Source of the DNA: Loxodes magnus
Taxonomy: Eukaryota > Ciliophora > Karyorelictea > Loxodida > Loxodidae
Length of the DNA: 64,000 nucleotides
Direction: 5' to 3'
Assembly (NCBI GenBank): GCA_946699065.1
Contig: CAMPDV010000042.1
Span: 620,001-684,000, forward strand
Part shown: in pieces, positions 37,472 to 49,417 of the stretch
Position numbering within the stretch: position 1 is the stretch's first letter
Layout of the letters: each line of letters begins with the position of its first letter
Notes under the pieces: generated by a model
The model's database searches: none
Told to the model about the DNA's origin: nothing
The model's input: the letters and a program-made list of their open reading frames with translations, nothing else
Made by a program: the position numbers and the translations under genes

Positions 37472-39825
37472 ATGGAATCTAAGAACTCTTAAACAGATCC
37501 TAACCAAAAACAAGAGAACTAGAAAGTTTAATTTGATAAAATATAATAGAATCTAGACAAATTTGTTCAAGAAAACTAATAAGAAGAAGTTTAACATTTT
37601 GATAATATGAATTCTTATTAGCAATAAATTGATGAAAACTAATTACAAGATTTTATAGACAATTTGAACAGACGAACTTCAGAGTATAGGTAAAGCTTTA
37701 GTAAGTTCTTTTTATCTTTATTTAGTGATGAGCCAATAAGAAATATTGCAAATCTAACACAAAATTTAGGAAGAAGAATAGTCAGCATTTTCTTTGTAAT
37801 AGTAGAGTTTAATCTAAGAGCCTTATAATTAAGGATAAATATTTCCTTAAACTAACCAGTATAAATAGTAAGAAGATAATTCAAAGATTGATCCAAATGC
37901 TTTTGTTATCAGGAATCTTGATACAGGAGAAACTATTGATATTAGTAGTCATAATATAGATAATCTAGAAAAATAGTTCAATCAATTATTTGGTTCTTCT
38001 TAAAATCAAAGCGAAGATAAAGCTTGGTACGAAAATTATTGCTAATAAAGAAGAAAGCTTTAAAATTAATTATGGAAAGCAGCTGAGAATGGAGATAGTG
38101 AGCAGGTAAAATAGCTTTTAAATTTTAAAATTCATGGAGATTTAACTCCATCAGCCAATGGGTAAGGTCTTAATAAATGAACAGCTTTACATTTAGCTGC
38201 ATAAAATGGACATGATAAAGTAATAGAAGTTTTATTGGATTATGGAAAAGATGTTGAAATTTCATCTTTAACTAGTATGAATAGAACACCTCTTCATCTT
38301 GCTGTTTCAAAAAGTTATATAAAAGTAATTGATCTTTTAGTAAGAAGTGGTGCAGATGTTAACGCATAAGATTGTGACTAAAATACTTGTCTTCATATTG
38401 CTTCAATGAATGGCTAAGTTGAAGCCGTTAAATATTTATTAGAAAGGAGAAATATTAATGTTGACATTAAAAACTTTGAAGGAAAAACTCCTCCTGAAGT
38501 AGCTCAAAATTATGAAACTCTTTAAGCTTTTGAGTATAATATACCAACCACTAAAAATTTATTAGCTTAAAACAAAGAAAAATATGGAAGAGTTGCTTTC
38601 CATAAAGTTTTGATACATAATTCAAGAAGTGACTAAGTAAAAAAAATGCTATAGGCTATGCAGAAACCTGTATCTTAAAAGCATGATATCAATAAAATTA
38701 TGTAAGAAAAGCGTGATATTAGAGAGTAGAAATAAAAGGAGGAAAAAGAGAAATAAAGTGTTCAAAAAGAGTCTGTTTAAGAATCTGAAGAAATCTAAGA
38801 AGAAAGTATTTCGTCTTTTTCATAGCAAAGCGAAATTTATACTGAAAAAATTGGACCTGAAAATTTTAAAGTAATAGCAGAATTAGGAAGAGGATCTTTT
38901 GGAGAAGTTTATTTAGTTGAGAAAATAGATTCTAGAGAATAATTTGCAATGAAAATACTTAATAAAAATAAAGTTCTAGGAAACAATTTGGTACGTTACG
39001 CTATGACAGAAAGAAATGTATTAAGTTATAGCAGACATCCATTTATAGTAGGACTTAATTATGCATTTTAAACTAAGGACAAACTCTACTTGCTACTTGA
39101 TTATGCTTCAGGAGGAGATCTTGGATATTAACTAAATAAAGAAAAAAGATTTCCTGAGTGGAGAGCAAGAATCTATTTATCAGAAATTATACTTGCTTTA
39201 GAATATTTACATTCAAGAGATATCATTTTTAGAGATTTAAAACCTGAAAATGTTGTCTTAGATGAAAAAGGCCATGCTATGCTAACTGACTTTGGTTTAA
39301 GTAAAGAAGGAGTTTTCTAAGAAAAGCAGGCGAGATCATTTTGTGGAAGTGTAGCTTATCTTGCACCAGAAATGCTAAAAAGAGCAGGACATGGTAAATC
39401 TGTAGATTGGTATTTAGCTGGAGTTTTATTATATGAACTGCTGAGTGGAGCTCCTCCATACTTCACAAACAATAGAGAACAGCTTTTCTTAAATATTGAG
39501 AAGTCTAAACTTAAGATTCCAGGATATGTTTCATTTGAAGCGAAAAGTTTACTATAATAAGTAATTATTAACTATTCTTTAGCTTTTAGAAAAAAATCCT
39601 GCTAAAAGGTTAGGTACTCAGAAAGGAGCTGAGGAATTAAAGTAACATGCTTTTTTCAAAGGTATTGATTGGGAAGCTGTTTATAAAAGAGAACTGAGAC
39701 CTCCTCCTCATTAAAAAAAGCCTTTGAAAAATAAAAAAATTAATTAAGATAGAATATAAGGAGAGCCAGAGACTGGAAAAACGCAGTTAGTTGGTTGGAG
39801 TTTTGTCATTCCTTCTTAGAATTGA
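37472..39825 (+). CDS. Ankyrin-repeat AGC-family protein kinase
   Basis: Spliced length is 770 codons with two 22-nt introns (37781-37802 and 39561-39582). A Q-rich N-terminus (1-190) is followed by ankyrin repeats at about 197-335 ([59 protein letters not shown]) and a charged linker. The kinase domain starts at about 455: [53 protein letters not shown]. It has an AGC-type activation loop and C-tail (PAKRLGT) with a terminal VGWSFV that resembles the hydrophobic motif of S6K/AKT. All catalytic residues are present, so it should phosphorylate Ser/Thr; substrates are unknown. Ends IPSQN-TGA. Confidence 0.9.
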
Positions 39826-41216
39826 TTAGTGAAACTTCTAATAAAATTAAATTTACTGATCTAAATAAAAAAGCGGCTTTTAATATCAAATTAAAAATCC
39901 TTCTTCTTAAAAATTAAACTTTAGCTAAGCTAAACTATTAATAGCACTAAAATATTATATCAAGATTATAAATTAACAGTAAAATTAGAGGATTGAGTTA
40001 ATTTTAATTAAAGTACTTTTGCTAGAAGATAATTCAGAATATTATATATAAATTAAATTCCTTCCGATATATTTCAAACTATATTTAAACTACTTTTATA
40101 GAATATAGTCCCTTTATTAAGCATTTCCCCTCTCTATAATATAGTTAATAAAATGTTAAATTTAATTATGAAATAAATATAGTTAATATTTAGATTGCAG
40201 AGATATAGATATTTAAGTTAATGGGATAAACAATTAAATTTAAAATAACTAAATAACTAAAGTTATTTCATTTTCTTTAACTAAAAATTTAATTAATCAT
40301 TGCATTAAAAGAAGTATTTCGTCAAAAGCTATAATTCAAGAATTAAATTTACCAAATGCTAGTTTGATATATTAGTATTAATAATAAATTTCTTTAGCAA
40401 AATAAGATGCAAATAAAAGAAGAGGTAACTAAATATTTTAAATATTAAATATAAAATCACAAATATATAAATCTGCTATTTGATAATTAAGTAATAATAA
40501 AATCTTAATATTTGAGTAAATAAATTAAATATGCTTATATGTTTAATAAAAGAAATCATTTACATTATTTTAATTTTAGTTAGATTTTCTTAAACATGTT
40601 TAATTAAATTCTTTAACTTACTTACTTACATAAAGATTCTGTGAATTTTCTAGATAAATATCTATTTATCTAAGGTATCTAAAAGAAGTTTTATTTAAAT
40701 TATTGTTTAAGAAACAAAAATATAGTAATATTATATTTATAATGATATAATTTGCTTTTTATCTTAATCTTTTTAAATGGTGGCTAAAAGATACGAGAGC
40801 TTTTTAATTTTATTTGACTTAAGATTAATATATAACCCTCTACTTACCAATATTTTTATAATTATTTCTTTTATAATATCTTCAGTTAATTAAATTTTAG
40901 CTTTTTATTAGAATTATATTATCATTTTTTATTAATAAAGAACATTAAAAGTTTTTAAAATAATGAAAATGTGATAGTCTAATTGTTTAATGCAATTTAA
41001 GAAAAAAGATGATTTAGATATCAAAGAAGATTAATTAAGGCTATGAAGATAGTTTCTTAGATAAGTAAAAATTATTAAAGTGATAAAGATATCTAAAAGG
41101 ACATAGTTAAGAAAGTAAGGCTGTAATAATTAAATAAAGGCTTTAAGATTTAAATTAAATATGTAAAATATATTTCAAAAGCAAGTATTTACTAACTAGA
41201 CCAATTAATACTGTTT
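39826..41216. other. AT-rich intergenic stretch
   Basis: Between two convergent genes. No supported gene, RNA or repeat. Confidence 0.5.
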
Positions 41217-42116
41217 TCAACTCATAAGCTCAAGCCAAACTCTATCTGCAGTAGCTTCACCTATTAATTCCCACATATTTTCTCTTAATTCTCCGTCTAG
41301 TTATCTTGGAGCCCATCCAGCACATCCTCTAATAAAATGCACATGTTCTCCATTCTAAAGGCCTCTTTAATTAATTACTTCAGTTATATTTCCGCCTATA
41401 TAAACACCTGGAATAACTTCTTATTTTCCTTCAACATCCTCAATATTATGGAGCACAAATTGAAGATTAAGGGAAACAGGCCCTCCAATTCTTATTCCAT
41501 GAATTTCCTTATTTAAAATTCAACCAAAAGACCCTTCTTAAGCTGAATATTTCCAGATTAAAACTGTTGCATTTCTAAAAATTTCTCCACCTGAATCAGG
41601 AGCACGTAAAAGCATCCCTGGCCTCATGTAGTTAACAGGATCACCTTGACGCATGAACAAAATACGCATTCTGCCATTTTCAAACTAAGGAGTAATTATA
41701 ATTCCTCTAAAATAATGATATATTCAATATAAGGCCACAAGAGTTGGAATAAGTAACATAATTCCTCCTATCGTTGCAAGTGTATTCAATGGTCATAAAA
41801 TCAAACTTATCATAATAGTAATGAAAAGAGCTTATCATAATCTCTTGCTCTCTAAAAATTTCAATATTTTTTCAGTTCAACCTTCCTTCTTTTTTGCTTT
41901 TTGATTTAACTTAATCTTAAATTCTGTCTTGCAGACTGAGCAAGTGTTAGTTCTAATACTTTCTTACCATCGTTTTAAGCAAGCTTTATGAATGTATTTT
42001 TATGAACCCTTACATTAGCAAGGAGTGATTAATTCCTATTCTCCTGCAGTGAAACAAATCCTACATAATTATTCTTGTTCTTACTCTCTCTCCTTAGTAG
42101 AATCCTTAGTCTTCAT
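41217..42116 (-). CDS. RING-CH (MARCH-type) membrane protein fused to an AlgH/UPF0301 domain
   Basis: A 299-residue single-exon protein. N-terminal RING-variant finger: CRICFTAGEQ, TPCQCKGSQKYIHKACLKRW, NTCSVCKTEF (C4HC3 spacing), the hallmark of membrane E3 ubiquitin ligases. Two hydrophobic segments follow (ALFITIMISLILWPLNTL; GGIMLLIPTLVALYWIYHYF). The C-terminal half is an AlgH/UPF0301 domain: MLLRAPDSGGEIFRNATVL, EGSFGWILNKEI, RIGGPVSL, VYIGGNI, and FIRGCAGWAPRQLDGEL ending with NMWEL. In bacteria AlgH is of poorly known function. I know no protein combining both; the continuous frame with no intron argues against a false join. Trp residues such as GSFGW are TGA. Confidence 0.88.
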
Positions 42117-42761
42117 TCCAATATTATATTTAAAAATATTAAACAAATTCAATTAAAGTCTATTAATTACCTTTATCCATAATCTTAACTTACAAAGCTT
42201 TAATTGTAGTTCTTTACTTATTTCAAATCCTAATTTCTAGGAAATTTATCTATTGCAATTCAATTAGTCAATACAACAATCAAAATCAATCAATTTTAAG
42301 TAGAAAACTTAAAGAAAATAAACCATAGATTACTTAACAGTGTCTTTAATGTAAAATATCTGGCTAAAATTAACTCTTATTTTAAAGTTCTAAATATGGC
42401 TACTAGTTTATTTTAAACACAGCTTATAATATTAAAGATTGATAAATTATATATGAACTGCATGGATTTTATCTAAATTTTGAATAATAAAATATTAATT
42501 TCAGTAAGTTTTACTAAATCTCTTTTATTTAAGGTTAGATTTATTGCATAAGTTTATATATGATATTTTAGCACTTTATTAATTATTAAATTAAATTTTA
42601 ATTTATTCAACTTATTAAACCTTCTCTTCACTTGCTTTATTCTATTCAATCGGTTTCTCGCTTTAGCTTTCCTAAGGTTAACTAATTTTTTGTTCTTGCT
42701 ATTCTGTCTTTTGTTACTAATTTTCATTTTCATTTTCATTTTAAGCCTTCTAATCTTATTC
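42117..42761. other. AT-rich intergenic stretch
   Basis: 5' region of the RING-CH/AlgH gene and 3' region of truB. Short Lys-rich frames here are composition artefacts of ATTTTC repeats at 42720-42745. No gene. Confidence 0.5.
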
Positions 42762-43577
42762 TCACTTGCATTCTTCAGTAGAATTTTTCTATTTATTTTC
42801 CTACTCTTGAGGGATTTTATGGACTTATTTACTTTAATCAATAAATTTAAGATAATAGCCCTTTTCCTTATTTTTCAAATCTTCAGGATCTATTAACTTA
42901 AACTATTTCTACTAAATTTATTCTTAAATCTATTCTATTGTTAAACTTTCCTCTATAGGGCAATTACAACTAAATGTTCTTTTTAGATCAACTAAAGTTC
43001 CACCAACTTTTAATAAATTGCCTAAATCTCTTGCTATAGACCTTATATATGTTCCACCACCGCATGCTATATCCAATTCAATTTCAGGAAACTATCCAGG
43101 TTTTCAGTTATTTACTATTATATTATAAATTTCCACAATTCTTGCTGGCATTTCAACATCTTTACCTTATCTTGCCAAATCATATGATCTTTTTCCTTTT
43201 ATCCTTATAGCACTAAATTTAGGTGGAATTTACTCCACACGACCAATAAATTTATCTAAGTGAGGCTCTACTTGTTCCAAAATTAAGTTTTATGCCTCAG
43301 TGCTTTATGCTATTACTTCTCCTTCTATATCATCTGTGGTAGTCGTAATGCCAAATCTTATAATTGCATTATAAATTTTTTCATTAGCTAGAAATTAAAT
43401 TTATTTAGTAGCTGTACCAACAGCAACAGGAAGAACTCCAGTCGCATTTGGATCTAATGTTCCTGCATGTCCTACTTTTTAAATTTTTAATAACCTTCTA
43501 ATCTTCTCAACACAGTCATGAGAAGTCCAACCTTTAGGCTTATTTAAGTTAATAAATCCATTCATAATTGAATTCAT
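42762..43577 (-). CDS. truB: tRNA pseudouridine synthase TruB/PUS4
   Basis: A 271-residue single-exon protein. It opens with [17 protein letters not shown]. The catalytic motif is [14 protein letters not shown] (Asp of GTLDP), followed by [31 protein letters not shown], and the C-terminal [15 protein letters not shown] and [10 protein letters not shown]. TruB isomerises uridine 55 in the T-loop of tRNAs. The bacterial-like size, with only a ~50-residue charged tail after SLTIEQI, suggests an organellar or compact nuclear enzyme. The tail [14 protein letters not shown] runs to TGA. Start taken at the first of two close Met codons. Confidence 0.94.
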
Positions 43578-44412
43578 TTTATTAGTTAGATCTCAGAAAT
43601 ATAAAATATAACTAAAATAATAAGTTAAATAGACTTAATCAATTAAATTGCAATAGCTATTATAAAAGACAGTTACTGATTTATATAGAAAATGAGATAG
43701 TATACATAAGGTACTAGATTATAATAATAAATAGTAGAATATTCTTTATTTAATTCCTTTTTATTTACTTATTAAGTGCTTTCGCTATGTTGCAAGCTAG
43801 CTAGCTATTATATATTAGCCTCATTAAAGTCAGCTTATAATTAAGAAAGAATAACTAAGCTAAGTCTTAACTTAATTTAGAAATATAATTCTATATATTA
43901 AGTATTTAGCTAAAATAGTCACTTTTCCTTATAACTTAGTCTATTTATAAGGTACTCTGAGATTCATAGGTCTAATAGCAATGATTTTAATAGACAGTAG
44001 ATATAAATATAATCTGAATAAAAGGCTGCTACTTATTAAAAAAGATATAGCGCAAACTATTTATAATTATAGCTAGATGTTCTATTAGTAAAAAGTTTTA
44101 TTTGTATAAAGGAAATCATGATATCGCATAAGTTAATTGGAAGCTTTCTGTATTACTGAGAGACCTTAATAGTTAGTTTTATAAGTATATATTTTAATTA
44201 ATTAATAAAAAGGAATCTAAAGGTTTAAATCAGTAATAATTAGAATAAAGCAAACATTATTATCCTAGTAAATAGAAGTAAAAGTTGCATTATAAATATA
44301 TAAGAGAGCTTTAAATTTAAATTACATAAGCAAGCCAAATTTAATTAAAGTTAAATACTTTCATATTTAATTTGAGATTCTTAGTTTCTTTTCTTATCTT
44401 AACTTGCATAAA
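43578..44412. other. AT-rich divergent intergenic region
   Basis: Between truB and the Rab gene, which diverge. Contains a short GCTA tandem run near 43796-43808. No gene seen. Confidence 0.5.
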
Positions 44413-45036
<624 letters not shown>

Positions 45037-45504
45037 TTTTTTTTTTTAATAATTTAAAATATAAATCCTAATATATCTTATACTTATATTCAAATATTAT
45101 GATAGAAAGATATTTTATACAGCTAAGCTAAAGTAGCACTAACATTATTCCAAAGCATAATTTATTTGCATTCATACATAAAATCAATTAACATATTTAA
45201 AAGTTAGATTTAACAAAATATTCTTTTAAATATAGTTTATACCTTAAAAATTAATACTTGGCTTAGAATATCTTAGTTTCAAAATTTGAAGAGTCTAGTT
45301 AATTATAACTATACAAACTTCTATATAGCATTTATTTTTAAAAATAAAATAGAGTGGCTTATATATGACATATTTCAAATTGTTGATAAGTTATCGAAAT
45401 ATAGAAAGTAATTATTTTACTCTATTTTTGAATAAGTAGGTTGATAAATTTTAAGCTAAGTTCAAAAATTCATAAAGCTACTAATATTAATTAAAAAGTA
45501 AGGA
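45037..45504. other. Convergent 3' region with inverted repeat
   Basis: Between the Rab and EFHC-like stops. A 10-bp inverted pair AAAATAGAGT (45346-45355) / ACTCTATTTT (45419-45428) brackets a ~60-nt loop. No gene. Confidence 0.45.
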
Positions 45505-47310
45505 TCATATTCCAATTTCATAAGTTTGCTCCATATATTTGCGAGTCATTTCATCTTACCCATCAATATGGAAACTTTATTCGTTTATAATAATATCTTA
45601 ATGTACTTAGAAATCAGTAGGATGAAAGTAAGTTCCTGTGCATTTATTTCTGTATTTATTTCGTTTTAAGAATTTTCCTTCTTAGATTCCACTATTTTTT
45701 TATTTAACTTCATGTATTTGTAAAGTATCATCATGAAGTAAATATGATATAATAAAGCGTCTGTCTTTATCTTCAGGAATAATTGTATTAAGATAACAAG
45801 TTCATCTCAGTATTTTACTTGAATTATCAATAAATTTAAAATAATCTTTGTTAGGAGCTTTTGGCTCAAGCCTATACACATTTTATATACTATCTTCTTC
45901 GCTTCCGATTCCATTGTGAGGAGGAACTTGTGATTTAATTATTTCGGCTGCTTATTTTGACTCAGGTGGTCCAAGTGGAAAATCTCTGTTATAATGTTCC
46001 TTGTAATAGTTAACAGTAAATTAATCAGCAGCAAGAATTTTAAATTATTTTCCATATACATATAGCAACTAATCAGCAAATATTTCTGATTCATCTATAA
46101 ATTATTCTTCAGGAGATTATCCTGGCTATCCTAAAACGTAAGATTTAGGTAGCTTCTTTCTTCTTAGCATAAGGGGAAAAGGATATCTTCCTGAATTTTA
46201 TAAATGATTTTCAAGAATTTCTATTGTGTCATCAGCTAAATAATAATGCAAAACATAAGGTTCTAAAGACTCACAGTAAAACCTTAAAACTCTTCTGTCA
46301 TTATCTAAAAACTATTTTTAATTAGCGGGTCTTCCACCTCCTAAAGTTTTTTCTAAGAATTCTTTCATCATCTAATCTTTTATTTTTACTTCTACTTTGC
46401 TTTATTTTTGAGCAAAATTGTCTTCTGGAATTTCAATTGATTCAGGTTATGAAATCCCCCAATAATCAAAGCATTCCTTTGTATATTAGTCACAATCGGT
46501 AATTGTTATGTTTCTTCCATATATCATTATAGTACTTCTCACCTAAAGATCTTCTGGTAAAATTGGCATTCCTGATTAATCTTATTTCATAACAAGTTGT
46601 CTTTTCAGAAAGATTCCCTAAGGCATACCTGAATTAACTTGTTTCTCTTCTAGTATTTGAATTGTATGATCCTCTAAATAATACTGTATTGTCAATTTGC
46701 GAATTCTCATATTTTCTAGTCTTGATTCAGGTACAGGTTCTTTAAAAAATGCAGTGAACCTTAGTACTTACTTGTCCAATTTTACAAATAATGGCTCAAA
46801 TTATTCAGTAACTTCCTTTCCCCCATATGTTGCTTATGTAATACTCATTTAAGTAAACGCTTTAGATTAATCAATTTATTATGGTGCAGGTCTTCTAGGC
46901 AGAGCATAATTTTTGACTCCTTTATTAATATAATCAGCATTTTTAGCTTATTAAATATGAGATAATCTTTTATATTCTTATTTTGTAGGATCATGTCCTG
47001 GAGTTAAACCAGGCAGTTTCGGATATGAAGCTGGTTCCATTTCGTTAATTTAATTGAATAGGTTTCTAATTTTATTTTAATAAGGTAAAATTCCTAGCTC
47101 ATTAAAATATGATCTTAGTTAATAATCCTAATAGAAAGCAACATATTCCTTTATATTTTAAATTTAAGTCTGATTAACTAATAATCTCTACTTGCTTATT
47201 AACTCTTATTTATTTAATAGAATAACATCATCTAGCAAGCTTTAAGGAATAATATTCTTAGTTCCTTTTATGCTTACTTATTGAAATCTAATAGGATAGT
47301 TTATATACAT
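45505..47310 (-). CDS. EFHC1: EFHC1/RIB72-like ciliary protein with three DM10 domains
   Basis: A 601-residue single-exon frame. From the Met at 47038-47040 (MEPASYPKLPGLTPG) it follows EFHC1: three DM10 domains at about 173-280 (QVLRFTAFFKE, IQYYLEDHTIQIL, NSGMPQGIFLKR, MIYGRNITITDCDQYT), 333-440 (RVLRFYCESLEP, LADDTIEILENH, GRYPFPLMLRR) and 491-595 (KILRWTCYL, IPEDKDRRFIISYLL, NSGIQEGKFLKR). These proteins sit inside ciliary doublet microtubules. No EF-hands follow; it stops 15 residues after the third DM10. The same frame is coding-like for 90 codons upstream to an ATG at 47308-47310 (MYINYPIRFQQ), chosen as start; the shorter start is the alternative. Confidence 0.9.
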
Positions 47311-47818
47311 AAAATAATAGATATTATCTCTTTATTAGACTCAAAATTTCAAGTAAACTAATACAAACTATATAGTTAAATAATAAATTAGTTAAAAGTA
47401 TTTTAATTAGTAAACTATATAATATAAAATCTAAAAATGTTATTATTTCAGGCAAAACATTTTAATTGGAGAAAATTATTATGTTTGCTTTATGAAATTT
47501 AGTTTACTTATATAATAAATTTTACCTTTTGCTATGTAAATAAAAGCTATAAAGCATTTAAAATAATTATTTCTTCTAACAATGTTTTATATTAGTTAGA
47601 TTAATGAGCTTAAACTAGCTAATATTACTAAAAGTATAATTTTTCATAGACTTTTGTTTCTATTAGCAATTGAAGCATAAAAATGATCTCTTTCATACTT
47701 TAAGGAATATTTTTCTAGTTTTATCCTTTTTTATTAATTTAAAAACATTTTAAGCTACATTACATGCTCTGCTTAATATTAATAAATATATAAAGCTTCA
47801 ATCAACTATTTTACAATA
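47311..47818. other. AT-rich divergent intergenic region
   Basis: Short divergent interval between the EFHC-like gene and the small membrane-protein gene. No gene seen. Confidence 0.45.
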
Positions 47819-48022
47819 ATGGATAAAGTTAAAAATTAAAAAATGGAAGGATTCAAAAGAGGTTTCTACACCACCTCCAAAAAAGTTGGAGAGGAAACCT
47901 GAATCCAATCTTGGATAGTCTTCTTACTTTTAACCCTAACCTTTTTCTTAATTCTAACAACCTGAAGAGGAACAGAAACAAGCTCAGAAGACAACAAATG
48001 AGATAACTCCAACCTAGCATAA
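47819..48022 (+). CDS. 67-residue one-pass membrane protein with unusual codon use
   Basis: MDKVKNQKMEGFKRGFYTTSK, then a single transmembrane helix (SWIVFLLLTLTFFLIL, about residues 33-50) followed by a hydrophilic C-terminus WRGTETSSEDNKWDNSNLA. Three Trp are TGA and at least two Gln are TAA or CAA. It ends at TAA TAA. Codons are strikingly C-ending (TTC, TAC, ACC, AAC, TCC, CTA), unlike all neighbours, which prefer T/A endings. In ciliates such bias usually marks very highly expressed genes. Size and topology suit a tail- or N-anchored subunit of a mitochondrial or ER complex, but I recognise no family. Confidence 0.8.
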
Positions 48023-49417
48023 TAAAAGTATACAAGATATTTTCTATAAGTAGACTATTTATTTATAATATTTTACTTTAATCTGCAAGTAGCAAAATCA
48101 AATTTCATTATATTTTTAAATTATATAATTAGATTACTCTATTTTAAAAGGAAAGCTTTATTTGGATAAAACTTCAATTATAAAAATAATACTAAAATAT
48201 TTAATTTAGTGTATCTTTTAAAATTTCTTATTTTTTATTTAGAAATGTTTAATTTATTTTTTCAATTTTGTGTTTTAATTTTTATGTAAAAAGGATTTAT
48301 AAAAATGTAAAATATAGATTTTTCAGCGAAAAGTTAAGGCTTAATTTTAAAATTTGATATTTTCTAAATTCATATTAATTTAATAAATTTCTAAATTCCT
48401 TTTTATTGATTCCTCTTAATTTGTTTATCTATCTAATTCTAATTTTGATTATGTTTTCAATAGCATTAGTTTTCTTTTGATTGTCTAAATTTATTAATAT
48501 AGCATACTTTGATTTTATTCTAAATGTTTAATCATATAGATTTACTTTCTTCATTTTTATGCTAATTTGCTCTTAGATAATTAGATTGCATTAAAATTTA
48601 TCTTAATTTAAATTAAGCAGATTTGAAATGATGATGAAATGGCTAAATAATAGTTCTCATTTAAAATAGCTATCCTACTAAGATTATTACTAGTAATGTA
48701 CTATACCTAAGGTTATTTGTTCATCATAGTACTTTATTTAATTTTTAAAGCATTGCTATTAGTAATAGCTTTACTCTCCATATTCTCTTATTGTTTTTAT
48801 TATTGCCTTCACTATTTATAGTATTTTTTAACTACCTCTTTTTATAAAAGTATAAACAATCTAAGGATATTTAATCAATAATACACAAATGAAGTTAAGT
48901 ATAAAGAGATAAGCTATATAAAGTAATTAAATGGTCCTAATAGCAATGTAATGATTAAGCATTATAATTTATAGAAATTGTATACCTAAGTATAGTATTA
49001 ATAAATAGAACTAGTAAATAATAATATTTTCATAAAATATTAAATAAAGTAATAACTGCAAGCATCTATGCTATATTTTAATTTGTATATAATATTTATT
49101 AATATTTAGTTAGTTTAAAAGAGTATATCAAATTACTATAATGCTTATATAAAAACTAATTACATGTCTTATATTGCTAATCTTTAGTAAAAGTAATCAC
49201 ACAAATAAAAGTGATTTTAATAACTAAGTGTTATAAATTTATAAATTATATATTCAAAAGATCAATTAAGTTGGATAAGTTTTCTTAAGTTAAAATTTAT
49301 CTTAAAGTAATATTGGAAATACTTAGTTGACTTTATTAATCTTATGAGTATACTAATTAAGAACTTATTCATTTATTTATTATTTTTAGACCATAAAAAC
49401 TAAATAATTATTTAAAC
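48023..49417. other. AT-rich intergenic stretch
   Basis: Apart from the uncertain frame at 48174-48554 given separately, the interval to the transporter stop is A/T filler with no supported feature. Confidence 0.45.
48174..48554 (-). CDS. Possible small protein or gene remnant
   Basis: A 127-codon frame, MKKVNLYDQTFRIKSKYAIL to QIFQYYFYN, ending in TGA. The composition is protein-like, with charged helical segments KIEKINQTFLNKKQEIL and INKKEFRNLLNQYEFRK, and better than the other frames. AT content is as high as in intergenic DNA, no motif is recognised, and Gln/Leu/Asn/Lys-rich strings arise easily in this genome. Could be a decayed leucine-rich-repeat gene. Confidence 0.3.

Noticed and set aside
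38683-38874. 63-codon basic frame on the + strand
   Set aside because: It lies in the wrong frame inside the linker of the ankyrin-AGC kinase.
42554-42841. 95-codon Lys-rich frame on the minus strand under the standard code
   Set aside because: It is out of frame with the TruB C-terminus that overlaps it and arises from ATTTTC repeats.
47853-48035. Hydrophobic 60-codon frame on the minus strand
   Set aside because: It is the antisense shadow of the small membrane-protein gene on the + strand.
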